Below, piece after piece: positions 26,267 through 34,731 of a stretch of 64,000 bases of DNA (the stretch's first letter is position 1; every line of letters starts with the position of its first letter). The notes under the pieces were generated by a model, which did not search any database, was not told the origin of the DNA, and was given only the letters and a program-made list of their open reading frames with translations. This stretch comes from Cereibacter_A sp052244495 (lineage in GTDB: Bacteria; Pseudomonadota; Alphaproteobacteria; Rhodobacterales; Rhodobacteraceae). The stretch lies in the NCBI GenBank assembly GCA_052244495.1, contig JBQPXH010000007.1. One strand, given 5' to 3'. The position numbers were made by a program, and so were the translations under genes.

Positions 26267-26644
26267 GGGGACATGTTCGACGACCATACGCGCTTTGGCA
26301 AGCATCGTTCCTTCAGGTGACGGCATGGGCGAATCCGCCGCACCGGCGCCAAGGCCACCCATGTCCGAAAAGGAATTGCATTGGCCTGCCCCTGCAACGT
26401 GGTCCTCCCCGGACCCGGCCCGAAGCGCAAGCGAAGCTGAAGGAATGCTGCGGAGCGGAGCGGCAGCAGGTGTTGTCCCGCGGATCGATCCCCCGGGGCG
26501 CAGGACATCGCGCGGCACACTTCGCCGCGCCGGTATCGGGACCCAAGGCGACTGCGCCGCCCTGCGCTGGAACAGGAGGCGGGGACTCGCTGTTGTGTCC
26601 GGGCCGCGGCCTGCGCGGGGCGAGCGGCAGAGGAAGCTGGAAGA
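26267..26644. other. Intergenic region between divergent BLUF and permease genes
   Basis: Both neighbouring promoters should lie here. I see no small gene, terminator or strong operator. The only notable element is the alternative start of the BLUF gene at 26305. Confidence 0.5.
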
Positions 26645-27835
26645 ATGATGCAGAACGAGGGGATCGGCCCAACCGCCGCCGGCAGGTCGGCCGAGGAACC
26701 CGACGAAGCCATCGAGCGACAGCGGAACTCCGAGGCAGAGCTGGCGCGGCTCAATCATCTGGTCGCCATCCGGAGGCTGCTCGGGTTCATCCTGCTTGTC
26801 CTCGTGATCATGGGCTTCTATTTCGCGCGGGACGTGATCCTGCCCCTGATGATCGGTCTTCTGCTCGCACTGACGTTCAGCCCCGTGATCCGGGCGCTGC
26901 AGCGGATCGGGATCACGCCGCCGATCAGCGCGACCGCCCTCATCGTCGCGCTGGCGGCGGTGATCGCCGTCGGCGCATTCCTGCTCAGCGGCCCCGTCTC
27001 GGACTGGGTCAGCCAGGCGCCGCGGCTGGGCGACCAGCTGCGCGAGAGGGCCGAAACGATCCTCGACTCGTTCGAGGCGGTGCAGAACGCCTCCGAGCAG
27101 GTGTCCGAGCTGGCCAATGACACCGAGGATCCGACGGTGCAGCGCGTCGCGGTCCAGACGCCGGGGATCCTGTCGTCGGCCGTCGGAAGTGCCGCGGCCG
27201 TCCTGACGACGGTGATCGTGACGCTGGTTCTGGCGCTCTTCCTGCTCGCGTCCGGCGACCTCTTCTACATCAAGCTCATCGAGGCTTTCCCGCGTTTCGG
27301 CGACAAGAAGCGGGCGCTGCGGATCGTCTACGGAATCGAGCGCAGGGTTTCGCGCTATCTGCTGTCGGTCACGATCATCAACGCCGGCCTCGGCGTCGTC
27401 ATCGGCCTCGCCATGTGGGGTGCCGGCATGCCGAGCCCCCTCGTCTGGGCGATGGCGGCCTTCCTGCTGAACTTCCTGCCCTACATCGGTGCAATCGCCG
27501 GCGTCGCATTGTCGGGGGCGGTGGCCATCGTCCACTTCGACCACCTTTCGCAGGCGTTTCTCGTGCCGGCGCTTTATCTGACGGCGACGGCCATCGAGGG
27601 CCAGCTGGTCACGCCGATCGTCCTCGGCCGCCGTCTCGAGCTCAACACCGTTTCGGTCTTCGTCACGGTGATCTTCTGGGGATGGCTCTGGGGCGTGCCG
27701 GGTGCGCTGGTCGCCGTGCCGTTCCTCGTCTGCCTCAAGGTCGTCTGCGACAACGTCGACGCGCTGCACACGCTGGGCAATTTCCTTGGCGCCAGGGAGC
27801 CTTTGCCCGAGCTGGAACATGAAGCCGCCGAGTGA
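26645..27835 (+). CDS. AI-2E/PerM family membrane permease
   Basis: A 396-residue protein with about eight TM helices and a polar 45-residue N-terminus. Family features are FYFARDVILPLMIGLLLALTFSPVIRAL near residue 57, the central soluble stretch of about 60 residues, and the C-terminal GRRLELNTVSVFVTVIFWGWLWGVPGALVAVPFLV. Members are linked to export of the AI-2 quorum signal or to Na+/H+ antiport; nothing here tells which. The ATG at 26645 follows GGAAG. A small membrane protein gene follows after 57 bp. Confidence 0.9.
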   Translation: MMQNEGIGPTAAGRSAEEPDEAIERQRNSEAELARLNHLVAIRRLLGFILLVLVIMGFYFARDVILPLMIGLLLALTFSPVIRALQRIGITPPISATALIVALAAVIAVGAFLLSGPVSDWVSQAPRLGDQLRERAETILDSFEAVQNASEQVSELANDTEDPTVQRVAVQTPGILSSAVGSAAAVLTTVIVTLVLALFLLASGDLFYIKLIEAFPRFGDKKRALRIVYGIERRVSRYLLSVTIINAGLGVVIGLAMWGAGMPSPLVWAMAAFLLNFLPYIGAIAGVALSGAVAIVHFDHLSQAFLVPALYLTATAIEGQLVTPIVLGRRLELNTVSVFVTVIFWGWLWGVPGALVAVPFLVCLKVVCDNVDALHTLGNFLGAREPLPELEHEAAE

Positions 27836-27892
27836 CGGAACCTCCTGCGCATCCGCCCGTTCGCATGGCAGACATTCAGCGGAGAACGCGCC

Positions 27893-28147
27893 TTGAGCAT
27901 TATCTGGACCATCATCATCGGCTTCGTCGCGGGCATCATCGCGAAGTTCCTCCATCCGGGCGACAATGAGCCATCGGGCTTCATCCTCACCACGATCCTC
28001 GGCATCGTCGGCGCCTTCGTCGCGACCTGGCTGGGGCAGGCGGTGGGCTGGTATGGCCCGGGCGAAGGCGCGGGATTCATCGGAGCCATCGTCGGCGCCA
28101 TCCTGGTCCTCGTCATCTGGGGGGCGCTCAGCCGGAAGCGCGGCTGA
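27893..28147 (+). CDS. GlsB/YeaQ/YmgE family stress-response membrane protein
   Basis: An 84-residue protein of the transglycosylase-associated family with three TM helices: IIWTIIIGFVAGIIAKF, ILTTILGIVGAFVATWLG and GFIGAIVGAILVLVIWG, ending SRKRG. The glycine-rich pattern and the PGDNEPSGFILTTILGIVGA stretch are diagnostic. It starts with TTG at 27893. The family is often induced by envelope or osmotic stress; its molecular function is not established. Confidence 0.88.
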   Translation: MSIIWTIIIGFVAGIIAKFLHPGDNEPSGFILTTILGIVGAFVATWLGQAVGWYGPGEGAGFIGAIVGAILVLVIWGALSRKRG

Positions 28148-28205
28148 CGGCTTGCATCCGCCGGCTGCTGCCGCCATCCATCGGGGGCAACAGCCGGAGC
28201 CCGCC

Positions 28206-29153
28206 ATGCCCCACGTTCTCGTCGCCGGAGTGCTTCATCCGGCAGGTCTGGATCTTCTTGCCCACACGAGCGGCGTGACCTTCGACCATGTGGCGGACAA
28301 CGCACCCGCGGCCTTTCACGGCCAACTCGCACAGGCCGAGGCCCTGATCGTCCGGACGCAGCCTGTCACGGCGGCTGTCCTCGACATGGCGCCGCACCTG
28401 CGCATCGTGTCGCGTCACGGCGTGGGAACCGACTCGGTCGAACTTCCGGCGCTGCGGGCGCGGAACATCACGCTCTCCGTGGTGGGTGACGTGAACTCGC
28501 TGTCGGTGGCAGAGCAGGCGATGACGCTGATCCTTGCCTGCGCCAAGAGGATGCGTCTGGCAGATCAGGCCGTGCGCGATCCGGGTCGGTGGAACTGGCG
28601 CAACAGGATGGAGGCCGGCGAAATCTCGGGGAAGCGGCTGCTGATCCTCGGCTACGGTCGGATCGGGCGGCACCTTGCGCGGATGGCGCAGGGCTTCGGG
28701 ATGGACATCCGGGCGTTCAGCCCGTCGGTTGAGGCCTCGGGCTGGCCGGAGGGGCCGGTTCTGCCCGTGTCCCTCGCCGAGGGGCTGGCATGGGCCGATG
28801 TGGTGGCGGTGAGCGCGCCGCGCCGGCCGCGACCCCTGCTCGGCGCCGACGAGCTTGCGCTGATGAAGCCCTCGGCCATCCTCGTCAACACTTCCCGCGG
28901 CGGGGTGGTGGACGAGACAGCCCTTGCACAGGCTCTCAGAGAGGGGCGTATCGCTGCCGCCGGCCTCGATGTCTTCGAGGAAGAGCCGCCCGCCCCCGGC
29001 AATCCGCTTCTGGCGCTCGATCAGGTGATCCTGTCGCCGCATATCGGCGGAGTCACACTCGAGGCAGCCGAGCGGATGTCGCTGCAGTCGGTCCGGAACG
29101 TGCTGGACTTCTTTGCCGGCAGACTGGACCCGGCGATGACCGTCCCGCTCTGA
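28206..29153 (+). CDS. D-isomer-specific 2-hydroxyacid dehydrogenase
   Basis: A 315-residue NAD(P)-dependent dehydrogenase. The cofactor-binding motif LLILGYGRIGRHLA is near residue 145. Catalytic residues are in VNTSRGGVVDE (Arg, ~233), DVFEEEPP (Glu, ~261) and LSPHIGG (His, ~280). The family includes SerA-, glyoxylate/hydroxypyruvate- and formate-dehydrogenase-like enzymes; without the extra ACT domain SerA biosynthesis is unlikely, so a hydroxypyruvate/glyoxylate reductase-like role is plausible. The ATG at 28206 is chosen because the in-frame extension runs into the preceding gene. Confidence 0.9.
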   Translation: MPHVLVAGVLHPAGLDLLAHTSGVTFDHVADNAPAAFHGQLAQAEALIVRTQPVTAAVLDMAPHLRIVSRHGVGTDSVELPALRARNITLSVVGDVNSLSVAEQAMTLILACAKRMRLADQAVRDPGRWNWRNRMEAGEISGKRLLILGYGRIGRHLARMAQGFGMDIRAFSPSVEASGWPEGPVLPVSLAEGLAWADVVAVSAPRRPRPLLGADELALMKPSAILVNTSRGGVVDETALAQALREGRIAAAGLDVFEEEPPAPGNPLLALDQVILSPHIGGVTLEAAERMSLQSVRNVLDFFAGRLDPAMTVPL

Positions 29154-29401
29154 GGCAGCGACGCCGACACCCGTTGCGACACGAACATTCGGCCGGCACG
29201 ACTGCTCGGAACCGTTGGAGTTCCTCGTGCGGCCGCCTCGCGCGCCAGGACGCCGTCGTGTCCGAGGGATGTGGGAAAGGCAGCGCAGGCTGCCTGCATC
29301 GGATCCGATTTCGACGAATGCCGCCGGAAGCCCGATATTGCCGGAACCGAAGCACATCACGCGCCGTTGGACGCCGTCTGTTCACAACCCCGGTCCCTCC
29401 C

Positions 29402-30403
29402 GTGCAACGTTACACCTGCCCGTCCTGCCAGCAGGAAATCTTCTTTCGCAACACGGCCTGTCTTGCTTGCGGCACCCAACTCCTCTTCGACCCCGAGGCA
29501 GGCTTTTCGGATCTTGAGCAGGGGGGCGAGCCCTGCGCGAACCGCTTGACGATCAACTGCAACTGGGCAGCCCATGCCGGAGGTACGCTCTGCCTTTCCT
29601 GCCTGCACACGACAATGGTGCCGGACCTGTCCATCCCGGAGAACACCGACCGCTGGGAACGGATCGAGACGGCGAAGCGTCCGCTGATCCTGATGCTGCA
29701 CCGGCTGCGCCTGCCGCTTTTCGACGCCGAGGGCACGCCCGTTCCCCGGTTCGAACTGAAGGGCGACATGCTCGACGGCACGGCGCCGCGCGTGCTGACG
29801 GGCCATGCCAATGGCACCATCACGCTCAATGTCGCCGAGGCGGACGACGCCGAGCGCGAGCGGATCCGGTCGGAGATGAACGAGCCCTATCGCACCCTCA
29901 CCGGCCATCTGCGCCACGAGGTCGCCCACCATTACTGGGACGTGCTGACCGAGGCGCGGCCTGAGAGGCTGGAGACACTCCGCTCGGTCTTCGGCGACGA
30001 TCGTCAGGATTATGCGGCGGCGCTTCAGACCCACTATGCGGAAGGGGCGCCGCCGGATTGGCCCGAGGGGTTCATCTCGGCCTATGCCACCGCGCATCCA
30101 TGGGAGGACTTCGCCGAAAGCTGGGCGCATGTGTTCCACCTGCTGGACGGCATGGAGACGGCCTTGGCCTTTGGCCTGCTCTCGCGGCAGGACCTGCCCG
30201 TGCAGCTCGAGGACCTCGTGCTTCAGCCGATGACGCGGCTCTCGCATGCCTGGGTCGACCTCGTGATCGCGCTCAACGCGGTCAACCAGGCGCTGGGTCA
30301 CGAGACCTTCTATCCCTTCGTGCTGGCCCCCAAGGTCGTGGAGAAGCAGGAAGCGATCCGCCAGCTCATCGCCGAAGCGGCCGACGGGCGTCAGGACGCC
30401 TGA
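29402..30403 (+). CDS. Putative zinc-binding metallopeptidase with N-terminal zinc ribbon
   Basis: A 333-residue cytoplasmic protein. Residues 4-23 form a four-cysteine zinc ribbon (CPSC ... CLAC) and further cysteines follow at CAN/CNW and CLSCLH. The catalytic signature HEVAHHYWD (HExxH) is near residue 178, with a downstream DFAESWAHVFH that could give the third ligand. This matches the putative zinc-binding metallopeptidase family (DUF2248/Peptidase_Mx). Its substrate is unknown. The start is a GTG at 29402 directly before QRYTCPSC; the ribosome-binding site is weak. The 3' end overlaps the converging MarR gene by 13 bp. Confidence 0.85.
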   Translation: MQRYTCPSCQQEIFFRNTACLACGTQLLFDPEAGFSDLEQGGEPCANRLTINCNWAAHAGGTLCLSCLHTTMVPDLSIPENTDRWERIETAKRPLILMLHRLRLPLFDAEGTPVPRFELKGDMLDGTAPRVLTGHANGTITLNVAEADDAERERIRSEMNEPYRTLTGHLRHEVAHHYWDVLTEARPERLETLRSVFGDDRQDYAAALQTHYAEGAPPDWPEGFISAYATAHPWEDFAESWAHVFHLLDGMETALAFGLLSRQDLPVQLEDLVLQPMTRLSHAWVDLVIALNAVNQALGHETFYPFVLAPKVVEKQEAIRQLIAEAADGRQDA

Positions 30404-30909
30404 GGATCCTCCACTTTCGGAAGGGGCTGTCCGGGGGCGGCCGGATCTCGCTCCGCTGCCCGGCGGAGCGCCTCCAGATCCGCGCCGAGGCATGCGCCTT
30501 CGCGTGCCACGGCGGCCTCGATGGCACGCTGCGTCTCCTCCCAGATCGGGATCGCGCGCCCGAGCAGCAGGCGGCCCTCGCCGGTCAGGATCAGGCGCCT
30601 CAGGCGGCGGTCCCCCTCGTCCGCCCGCACCAGAACGAGACCGCGGCGCTCCAGCGGCTTCAGCATTGCGGTAAGGGTCGTCCGATCCATCGCCAGCAGG
30701 GAGGCGACTGCCCCGAGCGGCGGCGGCTCGGGCCGGTTCAGGGCCGCCAGCAGCGAAAATTGGCCGCTTCGCAGACCCAGCGGCCTGAAGGCCTCGTCGA
30801 ACCTCCGCGCAAGCGCCCGAGCCGCGCGCTGCGTGGCAAGACACAGGCAGCGGTCCCGGATGAGCGGACTCATGCCGAACGGAGCAGGCGCAGCAGGTTC
30901 CTTTGACAT
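30391..30909 (-). CDS. MarR family transcriptional regulator
   Basis: A 172-residue regulator. The winged-helix part covers about residues 45-115: SGQFSLLAALNRPEPPPLGAVASLLAMDRTTLTAMLKPLERRGLV and the wing RADEGDRRLRRLILTGEG. These match MarR/DUF24-like DNA-binding folds. The start at 30909 (MSKEP) is preferred; an ATG at 30918 is possible. It is divergent from the GST pair, with a palindromic site between them, and may repress itself and the GST genes in response to an electrophile. Confidence 0.9.
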   Translation of the reverse strand: MSKEPAAPAPFGMSPLIRDRCLCLATQRAARALARRFDEAFRPLGLRSGQFSLLAALNRPEPPPLGAVASLLAMDRTTLTAMLKPLERRGLVLVRADEGDRRLRRLILTGEGRLLLGRAIPIWEETQRAIEAAVAREGACLGADLEALRRAAERDPAAPGQPLPKVEDPQAS

Positions 30910-30919
30910 GTGCGCCATT

Positions 30920-30935
30920 ATGTTGATATCAACGT
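30920..30935. promoter_or_regulatory. Palindromic operator candidate for the MarR regulator
   Basis: GTTGATATCAAC (30922-30933) is a perfect 12-bp palindrome, with one more outer complementary pair. It lies immediately upstream of the MarR start and about 85 bp before the first GST gene, overlapping a -10-like CATAAT on the minus strand. Confidence 0.5.
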
Positions 30936-31017
30936 GATTGGGCAAGCGACTCTGCGGGCCTCTTCGTGACCAGTGTGCCCGTCCGGCCAGACGCTTCCTC
31001 CGGATCAAAGGCTGCCC

Positions 31018-31674
31018 ATGCTCGAACTCTATGCACATCCCTTCTCGTCCTATTGCCAGAAGGTCTGGATCGCCCTTCACGAATACGGGCTCGACGTGCA
31101 GCACCACATGCTCTCGCCGGAAGAGCCGCAGAATATGGAAGCGCTCGGCCGGCTCTGGCCTTTCCGCAAGATGCCGCTCCTGCTGGACGATGGGCGGCCC
31201 GTGCGCGAGGCGTCGATCATCGTCGAGCACCTGACGCTGCACCATGCCCGAGGCGCCCGGCTGATCCCCGAGGATCCCGTTGAAGCGCTCGACGTGCGCT
31301 TCTGGGATCGGTTCTTCGACAACTACATTGCCACGCCGCAGCAGAAGATCGTCTTCGACGCCCTGCGGCCCGAAGAAGCGCGCGATCCCGCGGGTGTGGC
31401 CGATGCGAAAGCCATGCTCGAGACCGCCTATGGCTTTCTCGAGCAGCACCTGCCCGGCAGGACCTGGATCGCAGGCGAGGCTTTCAGCCTCGGCGACTGC
31501 TCGGCCGCCCCGCAGCTCTTCTACGCCGACTGGACACATCCAATCGGCGATGGCTTTCCCGAGGTCGCCGCCTATCGCGCCCGGCTGAATGCCCGCTCCT
31601 CCTATGCCCGGTGCATCGAGGCCGCACGGCCATGGCGGCCGTTCTTTCCACTCGGCGCCCCCGATCGGGATTGA
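31018..31674 (+). CDS. Glutathione S-transferase family protein (1)
   Basis: A 218-residue GST. The thioredoxin-like N-terminal domain (LELYAHPFSSYCQKVWIALHEYGL) has a Ser-Ser-Tyr-Cys stretch at the glutathione site, then PFRKMPLLLDDG with the cis-Pro and REASIIVEHL for glutathione binding. The C-terminal helical domain follows from ~residue 88 (DVRFWDRFFDNYIATPQQKI, FSLGDCSAAPQLFYADW). The ATG at 31018 is chosen by similarity; the upstream in-frame ATG at 30973 would add an unlikely 15 residues. It is probably co-transcribed with the next GST gene (17-bp gap) and regulated by the divergent MarR. Confidence 0.9.
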   Translation: MLELYAHPFSSYCQKVWIALHEYGLDVQHHMLSPEEPQNMEALGRLWPFRKMPLLLDDGRPVREASIIVEHLTLHHARGARLIPEDPVEALDVRFWDRFFDNYIATPQQKIVFDALRPEEARDPAGVADAKAMLETAYGFLEQHLPGRTWIAGEAFSLGDCSAAPQLFYADWTHPIGDGFPEVAAYRARLNARSSYARCIEAARPWRPFFPLGAPDRD

Positions 31675-31691
31675 AACACAGGGAGAGGACC

Positions 31692-32390
31692 ATGAACCGA
31701 CCCGCAATGACCGTGACGGCCTTCGACTGGGTGCCGAGCTTCGCGCAGGGACAGGTGCGCGACCTGCGTCTCCGCTGGGCGCTCGAGGAAGCGGGCCTGC
31801 CCTACGAAGTGAACCTCCTGCCGCAGGGAACGCAGGGAGAGCCCGACCACCTCGCGCACCAGCCGTTCGGGCAGGTGCCGGTCCTCGGCCTCGAGGGCAG
31901 AACGATGTTCGAGAGCGGCGCCTGCGTCTGGCGCATCGCCGAAGAGAGCGACGCCCTCCTGCCGACCGATCCCGCACTTCGGGATGCCTGCCTGAGCTGG
32001 GTCTTCGCCGCGTTGAACACGCTCGAACCGCCGATCATGATGCTGGCGATGCTGTGGTTCTTCGAGCGCTGGCCCGAGAGGTTCGGGCTGGAGGATCGCG
32101 AGGCGCCCGCCAAGCTTCGCCTCCCGGCGCGCGGCGAGGTGGACAAGCGCCTCTCGCAGTTCGCCGGGGCCCTCGGAGACCGCGAGACGATCGTGGGCGA
32201 CGGCTTCACGGTTGCCGACCTCATGCTGACCGCGGTGCTGGTGACGGCCGCGCGGATGGACCTGCTGGACGACCATCCGGCGGTAAAGGCGTATTATGAC
32301 CGCCACACCGCACGGCCGGGCTTCCGCAAGGCGCTGGCCGACCAGCTTGCCGCTTTCGAGGACAACGCCGCGAGGTATCAGGCCGCCTGA
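31692..32390 (+). CDS. Glutathione S-transferase family protein (2)
   Basis: A 232-residue GST, paralogous in fold to its neighbour. The N-terminal domain contains FDWVPSFAQGQVRDLRLRWALEEAGLPYEV and QPFGQVPVLGLEG with the cis-Pro, then MFESGACVWRIAE (glutathione Ser). The helical domain begins near residue 90. No active-site Cys or Tyr is obvious near the first helix. The ATG at 31692 has GGGAGAGGAC just before it. It is likely in one transcript with the preceding gene. Confidence 0.9.
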   Translation: MNRPAMTVTAFDWVPSFAQGQVRDLRLRWALEEAGLPYEVNLLPQGTQGEPDHLAHQPFGQVPVLGLEGRTMFESGACVWRIAEESDALLPTDPALRDACLSWVFAALNTLEPPIMMLAMLWFFERWPERFGLEDREAPAKLRLPARGEVDKRLSQFAGALGDRETIVGDGFTVADLMLTAVLVTAARMDLLDDHPAVKAYYDRHTARPGFRKALADQLAAFEDNAARYQAA

Positions 32391-32522
32391 CCGGGCGGCT
32401 TCGGTGCAAGAATGGCATGGATGCGGCCGCACCCATGACCACGAGCTGCCCGACTTTCCTTGCCGACGCCCTAGCCCGTCCATACGGGCGGATGCCCGAT
32501 TGCCACCCGGACCGAAGACCGG

Positions 32523-32882
32523 CTAGGGAGCCGCTCCCGCAAGCAGCGCGTCGGCGCGGCGTGCGTCTTCCGCCGCATCCTGCCGGTCCACCGTCGCCTC
32601 GCCATCATGCAGGAAGAGCAGTTGCAGGACGTCAAAGGGCTGGAGCGGCCGTCGTCGCAGTTCCTCCTCGAGGCGCAGGCAGAGACCGGGCGCCGTCGCG
32701 ACCAACTGGGCGAAGTGGCTCCGGAGTTCGCCATCCGCCGCCAGTTCCGCGGCCGTTGCGGTCACGAAGAACTGACCTTCTTCCGGTTCGATGCGGTCGC
32801 CGAGCCACCGGTCGGCGTAGCGCAACGCGGCCCAGGCGGTGCGTGACGGAAGGGCAATGGATACGGTGATCAAGCTGCTCAT
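32523..32882 (-). CDS. Small protein of unknown function
   Basis: A 119-residue soluble protein starting MSSLITVSIALPSRTAWAALRY, with a DRIEPEEGQFFVTATAAELAA middle and an Arg-rich LRLEEELRRRPLQPFDVLQLLFLHD stretch near residue 80. I do not recognise the family. The composition is protein-like and the ATG at 32882 fits; the frame continues far upstream opposite the lactate permease gene and that part is a shadow. It converges with the GST pair and is divergent from lctP. Confidence 0.6.
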   Translation of the reverse strand: MSSLITVSIALPSRTAWAALRYADRWLGDRIEPEEGQFFVTATAAELAADGELRSHFAQLVATAPGLCLRLEEELRRRPLQPFDVLQLLFLHDGEATVDRQDAAEDARRADALLAGAAP

Positions 32883-33143
32883 GGCCCGAGTATCGGCCGG
32901 GACATCCGGCGTGACAAAGGACCTTTGGCCGCAGATGCCGGGCGCTTGCCGGCGCGCTCCTGCCTGACCTGCGGGCACATTTGGCGCAGGCCGCCTCGGT
33001 CGGAGCATCCCTGGGCGTTCGGACGGACGCGAGACCCGAACTGCGGAGGATCGACGGGCCATCAGAGGCTTGCCGTCGGTCGGCCGCGCCGTAGCGCTCG
33101 ACAAGGGGCGCCGGCCGCCCCACCATGGGGCGGAAGACGAAGG

Positions 33144-34649
33144 ATGAAGAGGCTTCTCATTTCCGCACTGCTGGCCACGCTCCCGATCGCCGTCGTCCTG
33201 TTCGCCATGGGCGCCCTTCGCCGGTCCGCAGCCGTCGCCGGCACGGCGGGCCTTTCGGTGGCGCTTCTTCTTTCCGCCGCAGCCTTCGACCTGACGGCAG
33301 GCTCGGACGGTGCGGTCGCCCCGACCGGCGCGGGTCTCGGCATCGCGGCCGAGGCGCTGCACTCGGCCGCCACGATCCTCTGGATCATCCTGCCCGCCCT
33401 CGCCATCTACGAATTGCAGGGCCGCTCGGGCGCCATCGGGCGGATCCGGGATCTCCTGACCGGGCTCTCCGACGACCGGCGCATCCTCGTGCTTCTCATC
33501 GCCTGGTTCTTCGGACTCTTCATGGAGGGCGCTGCGGGCTTCGGGACGCCCGTGGCGCTCGGCGCACCGCTTCTGGTGGGGATCGGCGTGCCGCCGGTGC
33601 GGGCGGTGGTTCTGGCGCTGGTCGGGCATGCCTCGGGCGTATCCTTCGGCGCGGCCGGGACGCCCCTTCTCACCCAGGCCTCCATCACAGGCATCCCTGC
33701 GCCCGAAGTTGCACTGCCCGCGGCGCTGCTGCATGCAGCCAATGGGGTGGTACTGCTTCTCGCGCTGCTCTGGCTGGCCGATGACCGGCGGCCTTCCGCG
33801 CGTGACCTGCGCTGGGGCGCACTTGCCGGTCTCTGCTTCTTCGTGCCCTCCGTTGCGCTTGCCGCCTTCGCAGGGCCAGAGCTTCCGACGCTCGCGGGGG
33901 CACTGATCGGAGGGGCCGCCTTCGTGTTCCTCCTGCGCCGGATGCGGCCGGCAGACGTCGCCGTGCGGCCGGGCCGCGAGCATCTGGCCGACCTCGCGCC
34001 CTATGCGATCATCCTCGTCCTGGTTCTGGTCACCCGCATGATCCCTGCGGTGCACGGGCCCCTGGCGGGCCTCACCCTGAGCTGGAGCCTTCCCGGTGGC
34101 TTCTCGGGCAGTTTCCAGCCGATCTATCACCCCGGCACGCTGCTCGCCCTCGGCCTCGTCGGGGGCGCACTGGCGACCGGCCGTGGCCGATGGCTCGGGC
34201 CCGCGGTGGCGGCGGCCCTCCGCCAGCTCCTGCCGGTCGCGCTGGCGCTGCTCGTGATGCTGGCGCTGGCGCGCGTCATGGTCCACTCGGGCATGGTGCT
34301 GACGCTGGCCGAGGCGGCCGCGCGCGCGGGTGGCCTCTGGCCGCTCTTCGCGCCCGCGATCGGCGTGCTCGGCACCTTCGTGACCGGGTCGGCCACGACC
34401 TCGAACATCCTGTTCTCCGAGTTTCAGGAGACCACCGCTGCAGTCCTCGCGCTGCCGCTGCCGCTGATGCTCGCCGTCCAGACCTTCGGCGCGGCCATCG
34501 GCAACATCGTGGCGCCACACAACATCATCGCCGGCTGCGCGACCGTGGGCCAGAAGGGACAGGAGGGGCGCATCCTCTCTCGTACGCTGGGCCCCTGCGC
34601 TCTGAGCATCCTCGTCGCAGGGCTCATTCTCCTTGCCGTGACGGGCTGA
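33144..34649 (+). CDS. lctP: L-lactate permease
   Basis: A 501-residue membrane transporter of the LctP/LldP family with about 12-14 TM helices. Diagnostic stretches are FFGLFMEGAAGFGTPVALGAPLLVGIG near residue 125, VSFGAAGTPLLTQA, and the C-terminal FVTGSATTSNILFSEFQ and AAIGNIVAPHNIIAGCATVG. It imports L-lactate, possibly glycolate, by H+ symport. The ATG at 33144 follows GACGAAGG; the frame continues upstream without hydrophobic features. No lactate dehydrogenase gene is adjacent. Confidence 0.93.
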   Translation: MKRLLISALLATLPIAVVLFAMGALRRSAAVAGTAGLSVALLLSAAAFDLTAGSDGAVAPTGAGLGIAAEALHSAATILWIILPALAIYELQGRSGAIGRIRDLLTGLSDDRRILVLLIAWFFGLFMEGAAGFGTPVALGAPLLVGIGVPPVRAVVLALVGHASGVSFGAAGTPLLTQASITGIPAPEVALPAALLHAANGVVLLLALLWLADDRRPSARDLRWGALAGLCFFVPSVALAAFAGPELPTLAGALIGGAAFVFLLRRMRPADVAVRPGREHLADLAPYAIILVLVLVTRMIPAVHGPLAGLTLSWSLPGGFSGSFQPIYHPGTLLALGLVGGALATGRGRWLGPAVAAALRQLLPVALALLVMLALARVMVHSGMVLTLAEAAARAGGLWPLFAPAIGVLGTFVTGSATTSNILFSEFQETTAAVLALPLPLMLAVQTFGAAIGNIVAPHNIIAGCATVGQKGQEGRILSRTLGPCALSILVAGLILLAVTG

Positions 34650-34731
34650 TCCGCGCGGAGGCTCGAGCTTTCAGGATGGCATGTGTCTGCGGTCCGCATG
34701 AAGGATCGGCGGCGTGCCCGTGGATGCCCCT

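Noticed and set aside
28790..29401. Upstream extension of the metallopeptidase frame
   Set aside because: It overlaps the hydroxyacid dehydrogenase gene and its translation is Arg-rich without homology-like features.
30923..30932. TTGATATCAA as an FNR site
   Set aside because: The half-sites lack the 4-bp spacer needed for FNR; it fits a MarR-type palindrome.
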